This document shows positions 56,907 through 64,000 of a stretch of 64,000 nt of DNA, piece by piece (within the stretch, counting starts at the first letter, position 1; every line of letters begins with the position of its first letter). The position numbers and the translations under genes are program-made. Origin of the DNA: Mucilaginibacter geliditolerans. GTDB taxonomy: Bacteria > Bacteroidota > Bacteroidia > Sphingobacteriales > Sphingobacteriaceae. The stretch spans positions 1,116,001 to 1,180,000 of the forward strand of contig NZ_JACHBY010000001.1 of assembly GCF_014200495.1 (NCBI RefSeq). Direction: 5' to 3'. Under the pieces are notes generated by a model. That model was not told the origin of the DNA, did not search any database, and saw nothing but the letters and a program-made list of their open reading frames with translations.

Positions 56907-58097
56907 CTATCGGTTGAATGTCATGATCCAGTTTGTCTCCCACGTCTTGCCAGCGTCGTCGGAGAACGCCTGTTCAAAGTGGCTCGAATCTGGGGTAATG
57001 GAGGAAAATCCATTGCGTGACATGATGATTCTTCCCTGGAATTCTTCCTGGTCATAGAACTGCCCCTGTCCGTTGGCAAACTTGCCAACCATGGGCGTTG
57101 TCATGAATGGGTCTGAGCCGCCGTTTACCCAGTTCAGGCTCCATTGATGAGATTGTGGGTTGAAAAGCCGCAATCCGAAGCCTTGAATGTGCCCCGTCGG
57201 GCCGTTAACTTCGAGTTCAAGAAGGCTCGCGCGTCCCCCCCAAACTTTGCTGACTACTGAATTGCCGTCATAGTCGGCCCAGGTGTCTGATCCGCTGAGA
57301 GGTTTTAGCAGGCGCCGGACATGGGTCTTCCAAACGCCAAAATGAAAGTCGAAATCGTGCGCGCCGTCGGCTGCGTTTGAGACAGGAGGTAAAGGTCTCT
57401 CATCGCTGGTCGAAGCTTCTTTATCCCGCGTCAGGGTCGCCACAAAATTAGGTTCCCAGGTTTTGCCGCCGTCATTGGAAAACGATTGTTCAACGTGATG
57501 GGAATCTGATGTAACGTCCGACCAAACCATTCGGACAAGGATGGACCGTCCGTTGAACAGTTCCTGGTCGAAAAATTCGCCTTGGCCGTCCTTGAACTCG
57601 CCGATCTGAGGTTGGTTCAATATCCCCTCTTCGCTGTTGGCAAAGTACTGAGCCCACTGATGCGCCTCGGGATGATAAAGAAACAATGTAAGACCTTCGA
57701 AATGTCCGGTTGAACCATCGGCCTCAATCTCCTCCAGTTGCGCGCGGCCATTCAAAACCTTCCGGACATGCACCGTTCCATTCAGATCCACCCAATCGTT
57801 AGAGCCTGTAAGTGGATGCAAGAGGCGACGGATATGGGTCTTCCAGACCCCTATGTTAAAATCGAAATCGTGCTGGCCGTCACGTTCCGCCGTTGAATTT
57901 TGTTGGGCTGAACAATTGATTGCTGGCACAATAAACAGAACATTGAAAGCCAGGAAAAAATTAATAAAATATTTTGTTACTGTGCGCCTTCGATCATCGA
58001 CTTGAAATGTATTTCCTGAATTATAGACAGATGGCACGATGTCGATTTGTTGACTTAGGGTAATGCCTGATATAATTTTTCCCTGTGATTTTTTCAT
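56907..58097 (-). CDS. Secreted protein with two tandem DUF1579-like domains
   Basis: 396 residues. The first 42 are unusual and may be an overlong start; the signal peptide is KYFINFFLAFNVLFIVPAIN ending before CSAQQ. Two homologous domains follow, near 78-230 and 248-396. Each contains DFDFxxGVWKTHxRRLL, a GxxxVxKVxxGRAxLxExEx strand, an HQW motif, the GxFxxGQGxFxDQExFxGR block and FSxDxGKTWExN. They appear to be a two-fold internal duplication of a lipocalin-like DUF1579-type domain. Function unknown. A broken single-domain paralog lies at 59537-60037. Confidence 0.7.
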   Translation of the reverse strand: MKKSQGKIISGITLSQQIDIVPSVYNSGNTFQVDDRRRTVTKYFINFFLAFNVLFIVPAINCSAQQNSTAERDGQHDFDFNIGVWKTHIRRLLHPLTGSNDWVDLNGTVHVRKVLNGRAQLEEIEADGSTGHFEGLTLFLYHPEAHQWAQYFANSEEGILNQPQIGEFKDGQGEFFDQELFNGRSILVRMVWSDVTSDSHHVEQSFSNDGGKTWEPNFVATLTRDKEASTSDERPLPPVSNAADGAHDFDFHFGVWKTHVRRLLKPLSGSDTWADYDGNSVVSKVWGGRASLLELEVNGPTGHIQGFGLRLFNPQSHQWSLNWVNGGSDPFMTTPMVGKFANGQGQFYDQEEFQGRIIMSRNGFSSITPDSSHFEQAFSDDAGKTWETNWIMTFNR

Positions 58098-58308
58098 TTT
58101 AATTGATCTTTGATTTTGTTTTAATTTATGGCTGCAAGATATTTTTAAAACAATTTGAAAGATTGTACAAAATCGTCATCAGAAAATACAACCGTATTTA
58201 TTGCGTTTTTTTAAGAATGGGCGGGGCAAATCACATCCAATACTATCATCCTCGTTTTAAGGACGTAGAAAAAGGCTTTAATTTAGAAGGATTTTTGAAT
58301 AGAACTTG

Positions 58309-59166
58309 TCACACGAACCAACCACAGGGTAGGTATCCATCGAACTCAGATTGTTTTACGAAGTTAGAAATGCCCATGTCAACTTTTTGGAAACTATTAT
58401 TTTCCTGGTCTACCCGTTTAAAATATCGAAGCGGCTGCACCCCCGAAAATTCTTTGAACTCCCGGTTAAAGTGCGACTGATCATAATAATTGCAGGAATA
58501 GGCAAGACTGGTCATCGTAGCGAACTGGCTTAAACAGTACCTATCCTTGACGGCCTGGAAACGGGAGATTCGCGCAAAGTACTTCGGAGGAAAACCTGCT
58601 ATTGCTTTAAATCTTCTTTCAAATTGCTTAACAGACAGACCGGATTCTTGCTGTATCGTTTGAATGTCTACAGAGCCGGCACTTTGCAAGACTTTATCGA
58701 CGAAATATTTAAGTGGATCAATTTTATAGCGGGATGCTTTATTTGTAAGATAAAATGAAACACGGGCGATGCGCTCCTGCACATTGATCGCGCTATATAC
58801 CTGATCTGCCAGTTCTGCCCCTTCCCGTTTGAATAGATCCGAAAAATCAAAAACATCATTTACAACTTCATTTGCGGGAATATTTAGCAGTTGATTCACA
58901 GCGTGCGGAAATAACCGCACACCAAAAAAACCTACTTTGTTTGCTACATCAAATTTACCGTGAATAGAATGCTGAAAACGGATCCGGGCACTTTGCGGAG
59001 AATAATTTTTAAACCCTTCATTGTATTGAAAGATAATTTCAGGGCAACTATCTGCCATCAGAAAGTAGTCTTTGGGAACGGGTTCATTCGAGTCACTGTC
59101 CAATGTCCAAAAGCATTGCACTAAGCCCTTTAAATGTTGCGGTGGTGGAATTATTTTGTAATCCAT
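58309..59166 (-). CDS. AraC-family regulator with DUF6597-like N-terminus
   Basis: 285 residues. N-terminal region: YKIIPPPQHLKGLVQCFWTL and FLMADSCPEIIFQYNEG, followed by GVRLFPHAVNQLLNIPANEV, typical of DUF6597-type AraC proteins. The AraC domain has SVDIQTIQQESGLSVKQFER and YYDQSHFNREFKEFSGVQPL. It may control the nearby tandem-domain secreted protein (same strand, downstream) but that is a guess. Confidence 0.85.
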   Translation of the reverse strand: MDYKIIPPPQHLKGLVQCFWTLDSDSNEPVPKDYFLMADSCPEIIFQYNEGFKNYSPQSARIRFQHSIHGKFDVANKVGFFGVRLFPHAVNQLLNIPANEVVNDVFDFSDLFKREGAELADQVYSAINVQERIARVSFYLTNKASRYKIDPLKYFVDKVLQSAGSVDIQTIQQESGLSVKQFERRFKAIAGFPPKYFARISRFQAVKDRYCLSQFATMTSLAYSCNYYDQSHFNREFKEFSGVQPLRYFKRVDQENNSFQKVDMGISNFVKQSEFDGYLPCGWFV

Positions 59167-59536
59167 TTAAAACAAATTATAAAGCATACGCAATGTCGTC
59201 CTGGTTATATATGTTCCTGTTCAGCAATTCCTTAATTTATTGCAAATTATGAAAGATAAATTAATCACACTATACTTTGCCTGTTTTTTAAGTGCTTTTT
59301 GACATATCTCCGATAAGGTGACAGTGTCAATACGCATTTAATATGGACCATTTTCCAATTCCATCTGTGGGGAAATTGTGCCGTTTTGTTCGTTGGATTA
59401 TATAAATAAGCTTATCAGTATCCCGTCGATAAAAGTCAGCAAAGGTTCACTGCATCTTTATTGAAATATTCATAAGGAATGGCTGATCTTTGAGAGATGA
59501 CCAAAAGCCGTGTTATCAGCGTTCTCTCTTTCATTG
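59167..59536. other. Intergenic region, nothing recognised
   Basis: Upstream of the AraC gene and downstream of the broken DUF1579-like gene. No frame, hairpin or repeat stands out. Confidence 0.4.
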
Positions 59537-60037
59537 TTAATAGTTACTTGATACGCTCTTGTTGGCAATAAAGTTTATTTCCCAGGTTTTGCCCCCATCA
59601 TCAGAAAATGCTTGTTCATAAGTATGGGTGTTTGAAGTGATTTTTGACCATTTACCTCGGGCAAGAACGGTTTTTCCATTAAATGTCTGTTGAGAATAGA
59701 ACTCAGCTACACCATTTTTAAATTCGCCGATGCTCGGAACCTCCGGAACACCTCAACTGAGGTCTGTAAATGTTTGAGACCACTGACCTGCTTTGCGATT
59801 ATATAAAAAGAGGGTAATACCTTTGAAGTTCTCCGACACGTTTCCTGCTTCAATTTCTTCAAGAAATGCCTTTCCGTTCCAAATACTTCTGGTGGTTACT
59901 GTGCCTTCAAGTTTGACCCACACAGAGGAATGACTCAACGGATGCACCAGATTGGTAATATGCGTTTTCCACTTACCAACACTGAAATCTTCTCCAGATG
60001 AAGTTGAGTATCCATCTCGGATCGAACCAGGGACCAA
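59537..60037 (-). pseudogene. DUF1579-like protein broken by a TGA, 5' end replaced
   Basis: Reads VGKWKTHITNLVHPLSHSSV ... SQTFTDLS, then TGA (59753-59755), then GVPEVPSIGEFKNGVAEFYS and AFSDDGGKTWEINFIANK in the same frame up to TAA at 59537. It is co-linear with one domain of the protein at 56907-58097. A single nonsense codon separates the two parts. The signal peptide is missing: upstream of GEDFSVGKWK the sequence turns into an attachment-site-like stretch (60019-60035). Confidence 0.75.
60019..60035 (-). other. T-arm-like sequence beside integrase relic, possible att site
   Basis: The minus strand reads GGTCCCTGGTTCGATCC, matching GGTCGCTGGTTCGAGCC of the tRNA scar at 56574-56610 in 15 of 17 positions. 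It lies 46 bp from the stop of the second integrase relic, as the first scar lies beside the first relic. Confidence 0.45.
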
Positions 60038-60081
60038 AAGATTAAATTTGGGGCAACAAACCGTTTGTAAAAAACAAGTAG

Positions 60082-60862
60082 TTATTTACCTTTTCTTAGG
60101 TTTAACAATGACACAATCTTAAACTGGACATCATCAATTATCCGCCAATCGGGCTTAATATAAATATCTGTTGTTTTCGTTGTGGGATCAATGTGATTTA
60201 AAGCAAATGCCACATCATACTTCGAAAAGCGACATTCATTCCGGGCTATACTACCAAAAGAATGACGAGCACAATACATGGTTAAACAGGTAATACCTAT
60301 TGCCTCACCCATTTCCTTTAACCCCTTATTTAATGCCATAGTTAACCTCTTTTCCAAATTGATTTTTACGCTTGAATTTTCTTTCCTTTCTCAGATACCT
60401 TTCATAGTCAGGCAGCATTATTGAATTTATTCGATCTATCTCAACTTTTTGACTTCCGAAATAGTCACCAAGGCTATTAGCAACTGTTAAAATTGGATAG
60501 GCAGTCCCTTTTCTGCCTTGCTCAATCAAGTCGCTCACATATTGCTTCGCGAATGCAATTACATCGATTACGGAATTTTCGTCTTGCTGGGTGAGACGGT
60601 TTGCTAGTTGCTTTACATCAAAATGTATTAGCAGACTATCCAGCTCCAATAACTTCATCCGGTATTTTGCTATATAAGTGGAAATCACGGAGAGTAAAAA
60701 CTTATCCTTTACAGTAAAGTCTTTCTTTAGTTGCTTTTCCCCAACGAAATGATTCGTGTTGATGTACGTTATCTTTCGATTGTGAGTCAATCGATATTTA
60801 ATATTATAAGTACCATCCTCCTTTTTGTGGTGTTTGAGAACCACTTCCTTAATTGTAGACAT
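60082..60862 (-). pseudogene. Tyrosine integrase of Bacteroidota mobile-element type, internal deletion
   Basis: The N-terminal part starts MSTIKEVVLKHHKKEDGTYN (arm-type DNA binding) and continues through the SAM-like core-binding domain (LGDYFGSQKVEIDRINSIML, LPDYERYLRKE) to a stop at 60326. The C-terminal part, in a different frame from about 60357, has CLTMYCARHSFGSIARNE, ALNHID and TTDIYIKPDW, i.e. the second Arg, the LNH His and the nucleophile Tyr. The roughly 130-150 residues between, including the first catalytic Arg and the Lys hairpin, are missing. Inactive. Confidence 0.8.
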
Positions 60863-60993
60863 TTTGACGAATTCCGTCGTAAAACATTTGTAAAACATTT
60901 TCGTCAAGTTGGGCAGTTTTTCGTGCTAAACACAACAACATCAGTTTTCAACTGACGAACTATAATTTTTATAGAAAACAGCCCTGAGGGCAT

Positions 60994-61027
60994 AAAAAAA
61001 GCCCTTTTACTACTGTAAAAAGGCTTT
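60994..61027 (-). terminator. Hairpin with U-tract, copy 4 module
   Basis: 13-bp stem around a 4-nt loop, seven Ts on the minus strand and five on the plus strand. The one variant pair is a U-G wobble in minus-strand RNA and a C-A mismatch in plus-strand RNA. Confidence 0.8.
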
Positions 61028-61133
61028 TTAGAAAGGGGTCGGTTATGGGGCTAATTTCGAACCAGTTTATAGCTGATTTACAGAAAATAGCCCGAATTTA
61101 AGACCTTTATGGTACGGATTTCGAACCAATCAA
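60994..61133 (-). repeat. Dispersed 3'-UTR/terminator module, copy 4
   Basis: Nearly identical to copy 3: GGGGTCGGTTATGGGGCTAA, TTTCGAACCAGTTTATAGCT, GATTTACAGAAAATAGCCCG, AATTTAAGACCTTTATGGTA, CGGATTTCGAACC. On the minus strand it is about 330 bp downstream of the acid phosphatase gene, and it lies just upstream of the integrase relic. Extra TCGAACC elements follow at about 61225. Confidence 0.8.
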
Positions 61134-61463
61134 CTTTTATGGATCAACTAAGACAGACTATATTTTATATTAAAAAAGCCATATTAATAAAAACCATATC
61201 GTATATCGAAAATTTATCAAAAACTTCGAACCGATTTTTAGCGCAGGCGTTTCCGCCCAGGACGCTAAAACGAAATACTTTGGCGGCGGTAGCCTGATCT
61301 TCGGCAGCCGGAAAGAATTTTGCATCTAAGGTGGCGCTGCGCTGGCCAGCTTGTCCTTACCATCCCATGTAGCAGCCGCAAGTCTGTCAATGGGCGCGGT
61401 ACCTCTTTACAGTAGTATCACTTGGGGATGGTTTACAGGTTTTTCCTACACATTTGTCCAACT
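61134..61463. other. Intergenic region with module extension and unassigned G+C-rich stretch
   Basis: ATCAAAAACTTCGAACCGAT (about 61216-61235) repeats sequence beside copy 2. From about 61240 to 61440 the DNA is richer in G+C, with broken frames on both strands (for example AKFFPAAEDQATAAKVFRFS on the minus strand), which may be a gene remnant I cannot name. Confidence 0.35.
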
Positions 61464-62318
61464 TTAATGCACTGGGTGCAAGTAATCGTAAACTTTCAAT
61501 TGCTGTTCGCGTAGTGTATCTTTTAAGCCAAGCGTAGGGTTGGGAGCATTATTATATAGTGCCGCCTCCCAGTCGCCATAGCAGGCGTTGGGCAGGATGA
61601 TCCACTGACGACCCCACTTTGCCGCATTATTGGTAACACGCTGCTGACGTTCGGTGCTGGATAAATATTTTTTATTTATCTTATCAAAGGTACTGTCAAT
61701 ATCAATCAGGTTATCGCCGAGCAATAAAATGATCGAGTCCGTTTTCGAAATATCGTCGCGGCGTGGTTGCTTTGAACTGCCAACCTGCGCAGCAGGCAGG
61801 AACCGGAAGAAACAGTGCTCAGTAGCTGAAACAGGGAAACCCAAATCACCCATTTGCTTGCTGGTAGCGTCCAAGATCGGGGGAAGAGCAGGTCGGTTGG
61901 AAACATAATAGATATTGAACTTTTTCGTGCCAGCAGCATATTTAAAAAAGTCCTTCGCGCCCGGCACGGCATCAGGATGGCCAGTCAGGTCCCATTGATT
62001 GGGATTGTAGGTAGTATCCTGCTGATAAGCATAAGCATCACCGGCACTGTTATCCAACGCCGTTTCATCCAGGTCAGTTACAATTGCCATCGGTTTGGCG
62101 CCTTTATAAATCGCTGCTATGGAATCAATACGGTAACGGGCCAGGTTATAAGCCTGTAAACATAGTGCCCTGTATTCGCCTGCCTTTTGCTGATACAACA
62201 AGGCCAGCAATGATTCCTGATCTGCGTTTTTCTTTTCAATGGTTAGCTTCGCCGAACGGAGCGCTAACAGCAGGCTGGCTACAATAACCACTCCTGCCAC
62301 GGTCAACAGTTTTTTCAT
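61464..62318 (-). CDS. Acid phosphatase, 5'-nucleotidase e(P4)-like HAD protein
   Basis: 284 residues. N-terminal hydrophobic signal/anchor (LLTVAGVVIVASLLLALRS) without a lipobox Cys, unlike the H. influenzae lipoprotein e(P4). Class C acid phosphatase signature: IVTDLDETALDNSAG gives the nucleophile and acid/base Asp of the DDDD superfamily, IYYVSNRP is motif II, and LLLGDNLIDID carries the last acidic pair. Expected to hydrolyse nucleotides or other phosphomonoesters in the periplasm. Bounded by dispersed module copies on both sides. Confidence 0.87.
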   Translation of the reverse strand: MKKLLTVAGVVIVASLLLALRSAKLTIEKKNADQESLLALLYQQKAGEYRALCLQAYNLARYRIDSIAAIYKGAKPMAIVTDLDETALDNSAGDAYAYQQDTTYNPNQWDLTGHPDAVPGAKDFFKYAAGTKKFNIYYVSNRPALPPILDATSKQMGDLGFPVSATEHCFFRFLPAAQVGSSKQPRRDDISKTDSIILLLGDNLIDIDSTFDKINKKYLSSTERQQRVTNNAAKWGRQWIILPNACYGDWEAALYNNAPNPTLGLKDTLREQQLKVYDYLHPVH

Positions 62319-62535
62319 AAATGTTATAAGCGTTTGGGTGAGGTAACCATTTTATTAAAAGTCGGTTACCTATGTAATATTAAAATATTTTTGTCAAATA
62401 GTAAAATAAATCAAAAACTTAAATTATGAATTTACCCTGCTCCGTAAAACATCAAAAAACCGAATTCTTCAATTATGTCGTTTTCTCGGGAAAGACAATA
62501 AATCTCGATATTTGTTCCTTATCACCGCACAATCC

Positions 62536-62565
62536 AAAAAAAACGTCCCTCAATTTCTTGAGAGG
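62536..62565 (-). terminator. Hairpin with U-tract, diverged module copy
   Basis: Short stem (CTCAA/TTGAG plus an outer CC/GG pair past a bulged A), with eight Ts slightly removed from the stem on the minus strand. Weaker than the other hairpins. Confidence 0.45.
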
Positions 62566-62680
62566 CAAAAAAAACCGAGTCAATTATGGTTCAAATAACG
62601 AACAGATTTATCACTAATTTACAAGCAATTGCCTGTATTTCGAGCAACCGCAAATAGTATAAATATCGAACCAGGAAATT
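62536..62680 (-). repeat. Dispersed 3'-UTR/terminator module, diverged copy
   Basis: A-run, hairpin, then GAGTCAATTATGG, AACGAACAGATTTAT, ACTAATTTACA, TTGCCTGTATTTCGAG and finally TATCGAACCAGG. Order and spacing match copy 4, with many substitutions. It lies about 190 bp past the stop of the unknown gene 62872-63549. Confidence 0.55.
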
Positions 62681-62871
62681 TTCGGTTATCCAATTAAGCG
62701 ATAGACAGGAAAAATTATTTGGAGCTACTTGATTAACAATTCAGGTAAAAACAAGAATATTGAAACCTTTTTACACGAACACCATCACATTTTTGCGATC
62801 TCTGAGCCACTGGATTGGAAGAGTAAATGGGGTTTTTCCCGAATACCGGATCGTTGCTTAGCGAAGGTGGC

Positions 62872-63549
62872 TCAATTCAAATATCTATTCAGCGAATCAA
62901 CCGAGGATTGCAGCTGCGACTTTATTTTCCCTTGTAATATTTGATCGTAGCTCACGGTTTCCATTGTTAAAATATCCACCGTTAAACAATAACGGGGATC
63001 GACACTGTACTGTTTTTCATAAACATTCGACAAATAATTGAATTGTGCCTCAGCATATAGTCCCAAATCTTCTTTACTGAATCTTTCGAGCCAGGCAACA
63101 AACCAAATTGCTCCTACTTTGGTGGCGTTGCTTTTACCAAAAGTAAAAACGTGATGCGGGAGGATTTGTAATGGTACATTATCTATTGTTAAAAGCTCTT
63201 TTGATTTAGTCAGAAATTTCAGTTCGCCCTCAGGACGCAAATTTGAAAAATCGAATTTCACGTAATTGTGCAATATGTCTAGGTTCCTTTCGTACATTTT
63301 CTTTGTCAGTACATTAGTGGTTGATTGGTATACACTCACTACGGCCTCGATTTTTTCAGTTATTCTAGCACTATCATTGTCCTTAAAAGCATTACTTAGC
63401 CCACTCGTGCTTCTTTTCCAATAGTCCCCCCCGCCTTCGACTGGCGCAGCCACCTTTAGAACTTTAAGCTGGTTTGCAAAGTTGGCCTGTCTTTTTTCCG
63501 AGAGCCTTCTGAACTCCACTAATTTCTTCAATGCTAATTTATTTATCAT
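62872..63549 (-). CDS. Unknown soluble protein (225 aa)
   Basis: No signal peptide. Basic N-terminus (LALKKLVEFRRLSEKRQANF), GGDYWKRSTSGLSNAFKDND, a helical middle (TNVLTKKMYERNLDILHNYV) and a C-terminal half with VGAIWFVAWLERFSKEDLGL. No known motif. Length, composition and the clear start after a gap of non-coding DNA make it a real gene. It may be cargo of the decayed mobile element next to it. Confidence 0.6.
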   Translation of the reverse strand: MINKLALKKLVEFRRLSEKRQANFANQLKVLKVAAPVEGGGDYWKRSTSGLSNAFKDNDSARITEKIEAVVSVYQSTTNVLTKKMYERNLDILHNYVKFDFSNLRPEGELKFLTKSKELLTIDNVPLQILPHHVFTFGKSNATKVGAIWFVAWLERFSKEDLGLYAEAQFNYLSNVYEKQYSVDPRYCLTVDILTMETVSYDQILQGKIKSQLQSSVDSLNRYLN

Positions 63550-63740
63550 TATTCCTAAATAACTTATAGTTAACGACTTAAACTAATTAAAAATACAAAA
63601 AATAACTCAGACTTTTTTTGGAATTTTACTGACATTGTCTTAATTGCTAACACTATTAGCACAAAAAACCACTTGTTATATCTTTACAATGTTGAACCAT
63701 CAACTATCTCGCCTTTTGTTTCCTGTGAAAAATATGCAAA

Positions 63741-64000
63741 CTATCTTCCTGCTTGTTCCGCGGCCTCTTCCACCCACAAACAATAATTTTTATAGCCATC
63801 GTCGTTGGTCCAACAATAGGATTCGAAATATTCAGAAAACCTGTAAAATTTGCCAAAATCATTACTAAACCAACCGCTTTCAAAATAAAGCGTATTCGAT
63901 TTTTTATTATTGATCTCTGGTAAATCACCATAGACGTACCACTCACCTTTAATTAGTTCATAAAAATTGATTTTGCGGCCGTCATTAGAAATTTCAAACG
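63741..64000 (-). CDS. Unknown protein, 3' end only (runs off the right edge)
   Basis: The minus-strand frame is open from the window edge to a TAG at 63741-63743, giving 86 residues: ISNDGRKINFYELIKGEWYV, then GDLPEINNKKSNTLYFESGW and FSNDFGKFYRFSEYFESYCW, ending EEAAEQAGR. Rich in Tyr, Phe and Asn; codon use looks coding. No family recognised. The start lies outside the window. Confidence 0.55.
   Translation of the reverse strand, partial: FEISNDGRKINFYELIKGEWYVYGDLPEINNKKSNTLYFESGWFSNDFGKFYRFSEYFESYCWTNDDGYKNYCLWVEEAAEQAGR

Noticed and set aside
62729..62944. 71-aa plus-strand frame
   Set aside because: Overlaps the 3' end of the minus-strand gene 62872-63549 and shows no family pattern.

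Overview
The window reads as chromosomal DNA of a Bacteroidota bacterium, most likely a Sphingobacteriaceae member close to Mucilaginibacter or Pedobacter. That placement is inferred from gene families (LytS/LytTR pair, MacB-like FtsX permeases, DUF1800/DUF1501 pair, DUF6268 barrel, many AraC regulators), the lack of strong Shine-Dalgarno sites and TAnnTTTG-like -7 boxes. No rRNA and no complete tRNA is present, so the genus is not proven.

Layout. 1-3 kb: end of an FtsX permease gene overlapping a TesA-like lipoprotein esterase gene. 3.7-8 kb: a DUF6268 barrel protein, a 102-bp MITE-like inverted repeat, and an RND pump that has lost its N-terminus and abuts a beheaded sensor-kinase fragment. 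8.4-11.8 kb: a single ORF fusing a multi-TM AraC regulator to an FtsX permease. 12-16.7 kb: FAD oxidoreductase, zincless Fpg/Nei glycosylase, DoxX protein, desaturase remnant, CheB-type methylesterase. 16.8-23.2 kb: overlapping operon of a small unknown protein, acetate kinase, phosphoketolase and a P-type H+-ATPase; together these would make acetyl-phosphate, turn it into ATP plus acetate, and pump protons. 23.4-35 kb: a gene-decay zone of redox enzymes, AraC regulators and at least eight truncated, frameshifted or nonsense-bearing genes.

36.2-51.1 kb is the most striking part: seven tightly packed plus-strand genes (an EEP-family protein, a 1,459-aa DUF6603-like protein, three large or medium conserved proteins I cannot assign, a 596-aa protein with a phage tail-collar tip, and a kinase-fold protein with an altered metal site). 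None has a signal peptide and no other phage structural gene is nearby. An FAD-linked oxidase gene follows. This is my candidate for an undescribed system; its function cannot be read from sequence.

53-64 kb: LytTR/LytS pair, a secreted HExxH protein, a tandem-domain secreted protein and its nonsense-broken paralog, two tyrosine-integrase relics each next to a tRNA T-arm-like scar, an acid phosphatase and two unknown genes, the last running off the window.

Throughout, a dispersed module recurs: six sites (four clear, two diverged), always 3' of a minus-strand gene. It consists of a conserved ~100-nt block carrying GGTTCGAA followed by a U-tailed hairpin. Hairpin stems differ between copies but keep pairing, and in three copies the variant pair is a G-U wobble only if the RNA is read from the minus strand.
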